Below, piece by piece: positions 42,327 to 50,551 of a DNA stretch of 64,000 nt (positions are counted from its first letter, which is position 1; each line of letters begins with the position of its first letter). Made by a program: the position numbers and the translations under genes. The notes beneath the pieces are model-generated. The model made no database searches. It saw only the letters and a list, made by a program, of their open reading frames with translations, and was not told where the DNA came from. Source of the DNA: an uncultured Chloroflexota bacterium (lineage in GTDB: Bacteria; Chloroflexota; Anaerolineae; Caldilineales; Caldilineaceae); contig CAIOHJ010000103.1 in assembly GCA_903858085.1 (NCBI GenBank), forward strand, positions 26,456-90,455, written 5' to 3'.

Positions 42327-43148
42327 CTACACGCGCCCCAGAGCAAACCCTTTTGCAATATAGTTGCGGACAAAATAGATCACCAGCGCCCCCGGGAGAA
42401 TGGTGAGCACCCCAGCAGCAGCCAACAGCCCCCAGTCGATCCCGCTGGCACTGACCGTGCGCGTCATCGTCGCTGCGATCGGTTTGGCGTTGACCGTGGT
42501 CAAGGTGCGGGCCAGCAGCAATTCCACCCAGCTGAACATGAAGGTAAAAAAGGCCGTCACGCCGATCCCACTCCGGATCAAGGGCAGAAACAGTCGAAAA
42601 AAGAAGCGGGGGAAGCTGTAGCCGTCGATCGCGGCGGTCTCGTCGATCTCTTTGGGCACCCCAGACATGAACCCTTCCAGGATCCAGACCGCCAGCGGCA
42701 CATTGAACAGCATATGGGCCAGCGCAACGCCCAGGTGTGTGTCAAAGAGCCCGATGTTCTGATAGAGCTGAAAAAAGGGCAACAAAAACACTGCAGCTGG
42801 CGCCATGCGGTTGGTCAGCAGCCAAAAAAACAGATGGTTGTCGCCGAGAAAATTGTAGCGAGAAAAGGCATAGGCAGCCGGCAGCGCCACGGCCACCGAC
42901 ATCACCGTGTTCAACACGGTGTAGGCAATCGAGTTCAGATACCCCGAATACCAGGCCGGGTCAGTAAAAATCTGGAGATAATTGTCAAAGGTCGGGGCGT
43001 TCGGCAGCAGCGTCAAGCCTCCCAAGATCTCGTTATTGGTCTTGAGCGACATGTTGATCAGCCAGTAGATCGGCAGCATCAACAGCACAAAATAGACCAA
43101 AACAGCCGTCCCCCGCCATGAAATCTGAACCTTGCTCTTCACAGACAC
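42327..43148 (-). CDS. glpQ: ABC transporter permease (GlpQ-like)
   Basis: The 273-residue carbohydrate-type permease has six membrane helices and the EAA-loop EIDETAAIDGYSFPRFFFRLFLPLIRSG (in parts) near residue 180, which docks on the ATPase. The start is GTG 43148 or GTG 43142; GAAGGGAGC lies upstream of both. It is co-transcribed with the other glp genes. Confidence 0.9.
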   Translation of the reverse strand: MSVKSKVQISWRGTAVLVYFVLLMLPIYWLINMSLKTNNEILGGLTLLPNAPTFDNYLQIFTDPAWYSGYLNSIAYTVLNTVMSVAVALPAAYAFSRYNFLGDNHLFFWLLTNRMAPAAVFLLPFFQLYQNIGLFDTHLGVALAHMLFNVPLAVWILEGFMSGVPKEIDETAAIDGYSFPRFFFRLFLPLIRSGIGVTAFFTFMFSWVELLLARTLTTVNAKPIAATMTRTVSASGIDWGLLAAAGVLTILPGALVIYFVRNYIAKGFALGRV

Positions 43149-43210
43149 ACGCTCCCTTCACCATGCGCCCCTCATCGTGCTGCCGCCAGCTGCGGCCCCC
43201 TTGGCTGCCG

Positions 43211-44077
43211 CTATTTGCGCCCGACACGCAGAATCGTCGTGTAAAAAACAAAACACAAGATCTGGATCAACAAGAAATAGATCAACGAAAAGGCCGAACC
43301 GTTCCCCAGATCGAACTGACCGATCGCGATATTGGAGAGATAGATGCTCAAAAAAGTGGTCGCCGTGCCAGGGCCACCGCCGGTCACCACGAACGGTTCC
43401 GTGTAGATCATAAAGCTGTCCATAAAACGAAGCAACACGGCGATCAGCAGCACCCCCCGCAGCTTGGGCAGCTGAATGTACCAGAAGATCGACCACAGCT
43501 TGGCGCCGTCGATGCGCGCCGCCTGGTAGAAGGGGTCGGGGATGGCACGCAGCCCTGCATAGCAGAGCAGGGCGACCAATGGCGTCCAATGCCAGACATC
43601 CATCACCAGCACTGTGATCCAGGCGTCGCGCGGCTCCAGCGTGTAGTTGTAAGAGATGCCCAGGATGTTGTTGACGAAATAGCCGCCCAGGCCGATGTCC
43701 GCTCGGCCAAAAATCTGCCAGATGGTGCCGACCACATTCCACGGAATCAACAGGGGCAGCGCAATCAGGACCAGACTCAGCGAAGCCTGCCAGCCTTTGG
43801 CTGGCAGAGCCAGCGCCACCGCAATCCCCAGCGGGATCTGAATGAGCAGCACTTGAAACGAAAAGAGCAGATTGCGCCAGAACGCAGCGTGCAGATCCGG
43901 GTTGCGCACGGTGTCGATAAACCACTCATTCCCCACCCAGACACGCTGTCCGGGCCCCAGAATGTCTTGCACGGAGTAGTTCACCACGGTCATCAAGGGC
44001 AGGATGGCACTGAACGCCACCGAGAGGACGACCGGCAACACAAGCAGCCAGGCACGATGGTTCACGGTCTTCTGCAC
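43211..44077 (-). CDS. glpP: ABC transporter permease (GlpP-like)
   Basis: The 288-residue permease has six membrane helices and the EAA-loop DPFYQAARIDGAKLWSIFWYIQLPKLRG (in parts) near residue 188. It pairs with the second permease to form the channel. The start is GTG 44077 behind GGGGGGAGAAG. It sits 56 bp after the ATPase gene glpT. Confidence 0.9.
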   Translation of the reverse strand: MQKTVNHRAWLLVLPVVLSVAFSAILPLMTVVNYSVQDILGPGQRVWVGNEWFIDTVRNPDLHAAFWRNLLFSFQVLLIQIPLGIAVALALPAKGWQASLSLVLIALPLLIPWNVVGTIWQIFGRADIGLGGYFVNNILGISYNYTLEPRDAWITVLVMDVWHWTPLVALLCYAGLRAIPDPFYQAARIDGAKLWSIFWYIQLPKLRGVLLIAVLLRFMDSFMIYTEPFVVTGGGPGTATTFLSIYLSNIAIGQFDLGNGSAFSLIYFLLIQILCFVFYTTILRVGRK

Positions 44078-44133
44078 GGCTTCTCCCCCCCTGCGTGGTT
44101 GTGACGACAGTCAAGATACACGGCGTTTGCCCC

Positions 44134-45216
44134 TTATACAGCCATCCCGTTGCGATAGATCCGCAGCCGTTCTGCGGGAAACTGCAGCCAGCCAGGCCCC
44201 AGGCTGGCTGCGGCCTCTTCAGCAAGTTTGGCTTTGACCCTCTGGGCTGTCCCCACAAGTTCGGCGGTGACAATCTGATAGTTGCCCAGATCTTCGACCC
44301 GTGTGACGTGCACAGGAAGGGCATCTGGGGCTGCGGCGGTGCTGTACCGCACGAACTCAGGCCGGATCCCGATCGACAGCTCATCCCCTGCTGCCAGGCG
44401 CAGCGCGCCGGCGTTGACCGGCAGCGGCTGGTCGCCGACACAGACGCGACCGTCGACCAGCCGGGCTGGCAACAGGTTCATGCCGGGCGATCCGATGAAA
44501 TAGCCGACAAATGTGTGGGCAGGGCGCTCGAAGAGCTCCTGGGGTGTGCCTACTTGCACGACGCTGCCTTCATACATGACGACGACCTGGTCGGCAAAGG
44601 TCAACGCCTCGGTCTGGTCGTGGGTGACATAGATCAGCGTCAACTTGAACTGGCGGTGAATCTGCTTGAGTTTGCTGCGCAGCACCAGCTTGAGCTGCGG
44701 GTCAATGACCGTCAGCGGTTCGTCAAACAAGATGGCCGCCACATCGCTGCGCACCAACCCACGCCCCAGCGAGATCTTCTGTTTGATGTCAGCGCTCAGA
44801 CCGCTGGCGCGACGTCTGAGATCCTCGGTGAGGTCGAGTTGTTCGGCAATTTCTTGAACTCGACGGGTGACTTCGGACGGCCGCACGCCGCGGTTGCGCA
44901 GCGGAAACGCCAGGTTGTCGAAGACGGTCATGGTGTCGTAGATCACAGGGAATTGAAAGACCTGCGCAATGTTGCGCCGCTCCGTCGGCAACTCGGTCAC
45001 ATCCTTGCCGTCGAAGAGCACCTGACCCTGGGTCGGTTGGATCAGGCCAGAGATGATGTTGAGCAGGGTGGTCTTTCCACAACCGGAAGGGCCCAGCAAG
45101 GCATAGGCACCGCCATCTTCCCAGGTCATCTCCAGCGGACGGACCGCATAGTCTTCAGGTTTGCCCGGTTGGGGATGGTAGCTGTGTGCCAGGCCACGCA
45201 ATTTTACTTCTGCCAT
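44134..45216 (-). CDS. glpT: ABC transporter ATP-binding protein with atypical signature (GlpT-like)
   Basis: The 360-residue ATPase has Walker A GPSGCGKTTLL (residues about 42-52), Walker B AAILFDEPLTVID, the H-loop VTHDQTEAL and a C-terminal TOBE-type regulatory domain. The ABC signature is LSADIKQKISLGRGL instead of LSGGQ. In a two-ATPase dimer this site could be weakened, leaving one normal ATP site, as in other asymmetric ABC systems. Its ATG overlaps the glpS stop (ATGA), so the two are made in equal amounts. Confidence 0.9.
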   Translation of the reverse strand: MAEVKLRGLAHSYHPQPGKPEDYAVRPLEMTWEDGGAYALLGPSGCGKTTLLNIISGLIQPTQGQVLFDGKDVTELPTERRNIAQVFQFPVIYDTMTVFDNLAFPLRNRGVRPSEVTRRVQEIAEQLDLTEDLRRRASGLSADIKQKISLGRGLVRSDVAAILFDEPLTVIDPQLKLVLRSKLKQIHRQFKLTLIYVTHDQTEALTFADQVVVMYEGSVVQVGTPQELFERPAHTFVGYFIGSPGMNLLPARLVDGRVCVGDQPLPVNAGALRLAAGDELSIGIRPEFVRYSTAAAPDALPVHVTRVEDLGNYQIVTAELVGTAQRVKAKLAEEAAASLGPGWLQFPAERLRIYRNGMAV

Positions 45217-46334
45217 CAGGCTCGCTCCTTGCGTTGGTCAGCCGCGCGCGGCGGTGAAGCGGCCAGGGCCCCCGAGGCGGTAAAGGCAAAGAGGCGATGC
45301 GGGTCAAGATAGAGCCTGGCCTGCTGTTCGTAGCTGAAATTGTGGATGCCTGACAGTTGTGCGATCAGGTGAAATTCGCCGCCGCTGCCGTCGCGATGGT
45401 CGGCATGCACGATGGTTTCTGAGCCGCTCAACTCTGCCAGCTCGATCCAGGCCGGGATCTCGATTTCCCTGCCCAGGTGTGCCTCCATAGCGACATGATG
45501 GGCGCGCACCCCCAGCCAGTAGGTGCCGCCAGCCAGCCCAGCCATGTGGGGGGGCAGCGGAAAACGGACATCCCCAGAAAGAAGCGCAAGCCCCCCTTCA
45601 AAAACCGCCGGAAGAATATTCAACGGCGGGTCGCTGAAGACCTCCCCCACCCGCCGCTGTGCTGGCTGGTGATAGACAGCCAGCGTCGGGCCGATCTGCA
45701 AGAGATCCCCTTTGTCCAAGACGGCGGTCACCCCGCCCATCAACAACGCTTCCAGCGGTTCAGTGGTGGAGTAGACCACGATCGCGTTGCGCCGAGCAAA
45801 GATCTGACCAAGCTCGGCACGCAATTCCTCACGCAGTTTGTAGTCGAGGTTGACCAGGGGTTCGTCCAACAAGAGCAAGGGGGCCTGCTTGACCAACGCA
45901 CGGGCGATCGCTGTACGCTGCTGTTGCCCGCCAGACAGCGCAGCAGGCAATCGGTCGAGCAGGTGGCCGATGCGCATCATCTCTGCCGTTTCCCGCACAC
46001 GCCGCTGGATCTCATCGTTGCTGATTTTTTTTTGCAGGCGCAAGGGCGAGGCGATGTTCTCAAAAACAGTCAGCGAGGGATAGTTGATGAACTGCTGGTA
46101 GACAAAAGCGACGTTGCGCTGTTGGATCGGGCGCCCGGTAACATCCTGGCCGTCTACCAGCACCTGCCCTGTCGTCGGGCGGTCCAGGCCAGCCATCACA
46201 CGCATCAACGACGTCTTCCCTGCCTGGGTGGGGCCGAGCAACACATTCAACCCCGGCTCCAGAGCCATGCTCATCGAATACAGATGCGACTCGCCGTTGA
46301 CTTCCCGGGTGACCGCTTCCAGCACAAGCTTCAT
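45216..46334 (-). CDS. glpS: ABC transporter ATP-binding protein (GlpS-like)
   Basis: The 372-residue ATPase has Walker A GPTQAGKTSLM (about residues 34-44), a normal signature LSGGQQQRTAIARAL and Walker B PLLLLDEPLVNLD. The switch histidine is altered: the strand reads IVVYSTTEPLEAL, with T where H is expected. Thus glpS has the good signature and a missing H-loop, while glpT has the good H-loop and a poor signature, which are complementary. It is the first gene of the operon; ATG 46334 is preceded by AGGGCAGAG. Confidence 0.9.
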   Translation of the reverse strand: MKLVLEAVTREVNGESHLYSMSMALEPGLNVLLGPTQAGKTSLMRVMAGLDRPTTGQVLVDGQDVTGRPIQQRNVAFVYQQFINYPSLTVFENIASPLRLQKKISNDEIQRRVRETAEMMRIGHLLDRLPAALSGGQQQRTAIARALVKQAPLLLLDEPLVNLDYKLREELRAELGQIFARRNAIVVYSTTEPLEALLMGGVTAVLDKGDLLQIGPTLAVYHQPAQRRVGEVFSDPPLNILPAVFEGGLALLSGDVRFPLPPHMAGLAGGTYWLGVRAHHVAMEAHLGREIEIPAWIELAELSGSETIVHADHRDGSGGEFHLIAQLSGIHNFSYEQQARLYLDPHRLFAFTASGALAASPPRAADQRKERA

Positions 46335-46434
46335 GGCGTCTCTGCCCTGGCCTTTTGCAGAGCACAAAGAGGGGCGTGGATCGATAGCATCGCTCAAAAC
46401 CACCTTTCTTGTCTTTTGGCTTGACTTGTCCTCA

Positions 46435-46463
46435 ACAATACCATGCGTCGACGCAGGTGTCAA
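46435..46463 (-). promoter_or_regulatory. glp operon promoter with palindrome in the spacer
   Basis: On the minus strand: -35 TTGACA (46463-46458), 17-bp spacer, -10 TATTGT (46440-46435). A perfect 12-bp palindrome TGCGTCGACGCA (46444-46455) fills the spacer, an ideal place for a repressor. The transcript leader is about 95 nt. Confidence 0.8.
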
Positions 46464-46492
46464 AATGCTCTCCAAACCAAAAATCGGCTCCT

Positions 46493-46522
46493 TTGCAAGA
46501 TCGCGTGCCCGGCTGCTAAAAT
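46493..46522 (+). promoter_or_regulatory. promoter of the SH3/glycosidase gene
   Basis: TTGCAA (46493-46498), an 18-bp spacer ending in TGC, and TAAAAT (46517-46522) form an extended -10 promoter about 64 bp before the start. It is divergent from the glp promoter, 30 bp away. Confidence 0.65.
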
Positions 46523-46585
46523 AAAGTGGCTGTCTGCGGAACATCCCTGCAGCCTGCCATCCCAACCGACAAAGAGGCCCAGCAG

Positions 46586-48625
46586 ATGTCCTTCCAAATC
46601 AACCAGCAAGTACAGACCTGTGATTTCGTCAACCTCCGCTCGGCCCCCGGCCATCTGGGCAATCCGCCTCCTGCGGTCCTGGCCGTGCTGCCCGAAGGCA
46701 CCCTCTGCACCGTCACCGGTTCGGTCCAGCGGGCCGACGGGCTGGCCTGGTGGCCGCTGCAGGTCACCTTGGCCGATGGCCAGGTATGCTCTGGCTGGGC
46801 AGCCGAGCGAGTCGGCAAATTTCAGCTGCTGGCCAGCCGCCCAGCCCCTGTACCGCCGGTTCAGCCCCCGCCGGTTCAGCCCCCGCCGCTCCCCCCCCTC
46901 CCAGGGGCTGGGCATGTCGCGCGCGCCAACCGTCTGGGCTTTTACCTGCACGACACCAACAACGAGGCAGGCCTCTGGGATGCCATCAGCCAGGTACAGC
47001 CGCCGACGATCCTGATCCACCACGACGCCTTCAACGACATGCTGCTCGCCGAGATCCGCAGCAGACGCTCGCCCGACAGCTTCATCGTCGGGCGTTGGTA
47101 TCTGGAAAACAACCAGCAGATCGCCCTGCTGGAAAGTGGGGATCCTGAAGGGGAGGGGCGCCGTCTGGCCGAACGGATTCTGACCTATGATTTTGAAAAG
47201 TTCAAGCGCCGTACCCAGAGCGGGCGCCTCTTCATCGACGCCTGGATGAGCCTCAACGAGTCTCTGCCCGGCCCTGCATCGGGGAGTTTTCGCGAGAATC
47301 CAGCCCGTTTTCGGGCGCTCTATGCCGCCTACGATCGCTTCCAGGTCGCCTTCCGTGACCGTCTGGTGGCAGAAGGCATCGAGGCAGTCGCCTTCAACTT
47401 TGCCGCCGGCAACTTCAGCGAAGCTGCCCACTATCTGGACTATTTTCCACGCACGTTGGCCACCTACACCTATCTGGGCTTCCACGAATATGGCTGGCCC
47501 TCACTCATTCCGGGCAGCGGCACCCACACCGGTGCAGGGCTCTACCGTGCCGTCCTTCACCATGCACGCCGGAGCGACGGCCACCGCCACCAGATCCTCA
47601 TCACCGAGGCCGGTGTGACCCGCGCGTACGGCACCTCCTTCCACGACGAAGGCTGGCTCAACCAGACCCAGCCGCTGGACGAGAATAGCTACTGGGCATC
47701 GCTGGCCTGGTACAACACACTCCTCGACCAGGACGAGGTCCTGGGTGCCTGTCTCTATCAGGTGGGACATCGGGGCGACTGGGCCACCTTCCGCCATCTG
47801 GGCGTGGACAACGCTGGGCGCCCGCTGCATCTGATGGAGCGAATCGCAGACCTGCGTGCCCAGAGCGCTGCCCGCGCGGTGGCGCCAGCTGCGGTCGCTG
47901 CACCAGCAGCCCTGCCCCATCCCGCCGGCCTGCTCCAGCTGGCGGGCCAGGTGACCCTGGAGGGCAACGCTGTCGCCGGGGTCGGGGTGCGCCTCGTCGG
48001 GGATCTGGCGACCCTCGGAGCCGTACGCGGCGCGGCGATCGTTGCACCCGACGCAGTGACCTGGTCTCGCCAAGTCACCGGGTTCAGCGGCACAGTGCGC
48101 ACCGCCTGGGATCGTTTTGTGGCTGGCCATGTGGCTGGCCTGACCTGGGACGACTTTCGGCGGCTGGCACCGATCGTCAACCCGTCGCTGGCCGCGCAGA
48201 AGGGACGCTTTGCCGCAGAACAGCCCTATCTTCTGCCCGAGAACGCCGCAGCCGCGCCCACCTTTTTGTGGGACCGCAAGATGGCAGGGTACCGCGGCAC
48301 ACTCTACCAGTGCTGGCTCGATCTGGTGCAGGGCAAAGTGATCGGCTTCGGCTTCCTCTCTTTCCGGCAACAGTTCCTGGCCTACAACCCAATTCTGGCG
48401 CGCACCGACGGTCGGCTGACAGCCGACCAGGAGTATCTCCTGCCCAGGACGGTAGGGATCGACCTGCTCTCGCTGAGCACAACCACGACCGCCACAGGAC
48501 GATTCCGCTTTGCCGGCCTTCTGGTCGGGAACTACCAGGTCGAGGTCGCAGCCCCCCACCCCTTTGCCCTCCCCTGCACGCTCGTCGCCGACAGCACGCT
48601 CGACCTGGCGCTGCCGCCCCGTTGA
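46586..48625 (+). CDS. SH3 plus TIM-barrel glycosidase-like protein with inserted YLLP repeats
   Basis: The 679-residue protein begins with a bacterial SH3 domain (about residues 5-75, FVNLRSAPG), then a proline-rich linker and a TIM-barrel domain resembling clan-A glycosidases or the GH25-like fold (about 110-430). That domain has ILIHHDAFND, RLFIDAWMSLNE and ILITEAGVTR strands that may carry the acids. The C-terminal part is a carboxypeptidase-regulatory beta-domain split by two copies of a roughly 65-residue repeat. No signal peptide is seen, so its export route is unclear. ATG 46586 follows AAAGAGG. Confidence 0.72.
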   Translation: MSFQINQQVQTCDFVNLRSAPGHLGNPPPAVLAVLPEGTLCTVTGSVQRADGLAWWPLQVTLADGQVCSGWAAERVGKFQLLASRPAPVPPVQPPPVQPPPLPPLPGAGHVARANRLGFYLHDTNNEAGLWDAISQVQPPTILIHHDAFNDMLLAEIRSRRSPDSFIVGRWYLENNQQIALLESGDPEGEGRRLAERILTYDFEKFKRRTQSGRLFIDAWMSLNESLPGPASGSFRENPARFRALYAAYDRFQVAFRDRLVAEGIEAVAFNFAAGNFSEAAHYLDYFPRTLATYTYLGFHEYGWPSLIPGSGTHTGAGLYRAVLHHARRSDGHRHQILITEAGVTRAYGTSFHDEGWLNQTQPLDENSYWASLAWYNTLLDQDEVLGACLYQVGHRGDWATFRHLGVDNAGRPLHLMERIADLRAQSAARAVAPAAVAAPAALPHPAGLLQLAGQVTLEGNAVAGVGVRLVGDLATLGAVRGAAIVAPDAVTWSRQVTGFSGTVRTAWDRFVAGHVAGLTWDDFRRLAPIVNPSLAAQKGRFAAEQPYLLPENAAAAPTFLWDRKMAGYRGTLYQCWLDLVQGKVIGFGFLSFRQQFLAYNPILARTDGRLTADQEYLLPRTVGIDLLSLSTTTTATGRFRFAGLLVGNYQVEVAAPHPFALPCTLVADSTLDLALPPR

Positions 48626-48672
48626 CCCGGCCTCCTCTTCTGTTCGACTGGCACTCTGGCAACACGTTCTGT

Positions 48673-48678
48673 TATACT
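48673..48678 (+). promoter_or_regulatory. -10 element of the YtkA-like/peroxidase pair
   Basis: TGT-TATACT is an extended -10. The first ATG is about 95 bp downstream. The -35 is not clear. Confidence 0.55.
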
Positions 48679-48771
48679 GCCAGAATAGGGACGCACAACC
48701 GGGTGCGTTTGTTTGACTCCAGGCTGACCCCAGACAAATTTTGTGGGAAGGCTGGCGAAAAGGATCCGACC

Positions 48772-49215
48772 ATGCTTTTTTTTGTGTTGCGCTGTGCACT
48801 GGTTCTGTGGCTGCTGCTAAGCGGCTGTGCCGGCCCCAGTGGAGAAGACGCAAAAGAAGACGTGCTCCCCGCCGCACAGGAGCGACTCACCGAGCTTGCC
48901 AGCGACGGCGGCCACTTTCAGGTCAGCTTCACCAGCGAACTCGACCCGATCACGATCAACCAGCTACATCGCTGGACGCTGCAGGTCGCAGACAAAGATG
49001 GCACGCCTGTCGAAGGGGCCACGATCACGGTGAAGGGAGAGATGCCCGAACACGGCCATGGGATGCCGACCCAACCCCAGGTGACCGCCGATCTCGGGGG
49101 AGGCATCTATCAGGTCGAGGGGATGCGCTTCCAGATGGGCGGAGGGTGGAGCGTCACCTTCACGATCGAGGCAGACGGCGTCCAGGACAGTGTAACGTTC
49201 CAGCTGAAGCTTTAA
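48772..49215 (+). CDS. YtkA-like lipoprotein
   Basis: The 147-residue protein has a lipoprotein signal (LLLSGCAG, cysteine about residue 17) and a YtkA/FixH-type beta-sandwich with the family signature EHGHGMPTQPQV (about 97-108). GIYQVEGMRFQMGGGWSVTFTI (in parts) follows. Related domains handle copper or assist cytochrome oxidase assembly. It is followed 5 bp later by a di-heme peroxidase gene, so the two probably act together outside the membrane. Confidence 0.82.
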   Translation: MLFFVLRCALVLWLLLSGCAGPSGEDAKEDVLPAAQERLTELASDGGHFQVSFTSELDPITINQLHRWTLQVADKDGTPVEGATITVKGEMPEHGHGMPTQPQVTADLGGGIYQVEGMRFQMGGGWSVTFTIEADGVQDSVTFQLKL

Positions 49216-49220
49216 CCGCC

Positions 49221-50444
49221 ATGCGGACTTGGTTCTTGGCAGCCATCCTGTGTGTGTGGTGGCTGGTCTCCTGCGGCTCAGCCGAAGACCCAGCGTGGAC
49301 AGAGGAAGAAATGGCGCTGCTGCGTTCGCTGTCGCTGGCCATGCTCCCCCCCCTGCCCCCAGACCCCTCCAACAGCGTCGCCGATCGGCCAGAGGCTGCT
49401 GCGCTCGGCCGACAAATTTTTTTCGACACCCGTTTCAGCGTCAACGACGCTGTCTCCTGCGCCTCCTGCCACATGCCCGACCATTTTTTTACCGACGCTC
49501 GCCCTTTTGGCGTCGGGGTTGGGGTGATCCCGCTCAACACGATGAGTTTGGTGGGGGCTGCGTACAGCGAATGGCAGACCTGGGACGGCAAAAACGACAG
49601 CCAGTGGTCGCAGGCGCTGATTCCGTTGGAGAACCCGCTGGAGCATGGCGGTACCCGCATGCAGTATGCACAGGTGATCGCCGAGCACTATCGCGCCGAG
49701 TACGTTGCCCTCTTTGGCCCGCTGCCCGACCTGGCTGACCGCCAGCGGTTTCCGCTCCGGGGGGGGCCGGTCGTCGACCCGGCAGCGGCAGCGTCGTGGG
49801 CCGCTATGAGAGCGACAGACCAGGACGCCGTCAACCGAATCTTTGCCAACATCGGCAAGTCGCTGGCCGCCTACGAACGGACGCTGTTGCCCCAGCCAGC
49901 ACGCTTTGACCGCTATGTGGCCTCGCTCGACGATCCGGATCCCTCTCAGGAGCCTCCCCTCCTCAACGACGAGGAGATCGCTGGTCTGCGCATTTTTATC
50001 GGCAAGGGAGCGTGCACCCAGTGTCACAACGGGCCGCGCTTGACCAATGACGCCTTCCACAACACGGCGGTGCCTGGCGCTCCGGGTGTCCCCCTCCAGC
50101 GCGGGCGAGTCGACGGGGCAGCCAAGGTGCAGGCAGATCCCTTCAACTGTCTGGGGCGCTACAGCGACGCTGCACCCGAACAGTGTACGGCGCTGCGCTT
50201 TCAGGTCACTGACCCGGCTGGGCTGGTGGGCAGCATGAAGACGCCGACGCTGCGCAACGTCGCCGAGACCGCCCCCTACATGCACACAGGCCAGTTTGCC
50301 ACGCTGGCGGAGGTGGTCGAACATTACAACGGCGGCGGCTATTCGTTGCAGGGACACAACGAGCTGAAACCGCTCGGGCTCTCGCCCGAAGAAGCCAGCC
50401 AGCTTGCTGCGTTTCTGCGCACACTGACCGCCGAAGCCCGGTAG
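49221..50444 (+). CDS. di-heme cytochrome c peroxidase-family lipoprotein
   Basis: The 407-residue protein starts with a lipoprotein signal (WWLVSCGS, cysteine about residue 18). It has two covalent heme sites, CASCH (80-84) and CTQCH (265-269), the RQIFFDTRFS start of the CCP/MauG fold, and MKTPTLRNVAETAPYMHTG, which carries the distal methionine and histidine region. Family members reduce hydrogen peroxide with electrons from small cytochromes, or modify proteins (MauG). ATG 49221 is directly after the YtkA-like gene. Confidence 0.9.
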   Translation: MRTWFLAAILCVWWLVSCGSAEDPAWTEEEMALLRSLSLAMLPPLPPDPSNSVADRPEAAALGRQIFFDTRFSVNDAVSCASCHMPDHFFTDARPFGVGVGVIPLNTMSLVGAAYSEWQTWDGKNDSQWSQALIPLENPLEHGGTRMQYAQVIAEHYRAEYVALFGPLPDLADRQRFPLRGGPVVDPAAAASWAAMRATDQDAVNRIFANIGKSLAAYERTLLPQPARFDRYVASLDDPDPSQEPPLLNDEEIAGLRIFIGKGACTQCHNGPRLTNDAFHNTAVPGAPGVPLQRGRVDGAAKVQADPFNCLGRYSDAAPEQCTALRFQVTDPAGLVGSMKTPTLRNVAETAPYMHTGQFATLAEVVEHYNGGGYSLQGHNELKPLGLSPEEASQLAAFLRTLTAEAR

Positions 50445-50508
50445 AACTCCTTCCTGGCTGGCAAGAGGCCCGCTCGCCCTGGCCGCGGACAAACATATTG
50501 AATTCGAC

Positions 50509-50545
50509 GGCGGTCGCAGTTCCCGCCTTATCAAAACAGAGGAGT
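50509..50545 (+). promoter_or_regulatory. preQ1-I riboswitch (Thermoanaerobacter-like type)
   Basis: The order is a 5-bp stem GGCGG (50509-50513)/CCGCC (50523-50527) enclosing the loop TCGCAGT-TC, then an A-rich tail TTATCAAAACA running into the Shine-Dalgarno AGAGGAG (50538-50544). The loop UCGCAGU and the CAAAACA tail match the T. tengcongensis preQ1-I aptamer nearly base for base. In that RNA the tail and the first bases of the Shine-Dalgarno join the pseudoknot, so ligand binding blocks translation. The GTG start lies 7 nt further on. Confidence 0.9.
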
Positions 50546-50551
50546 CGATCT

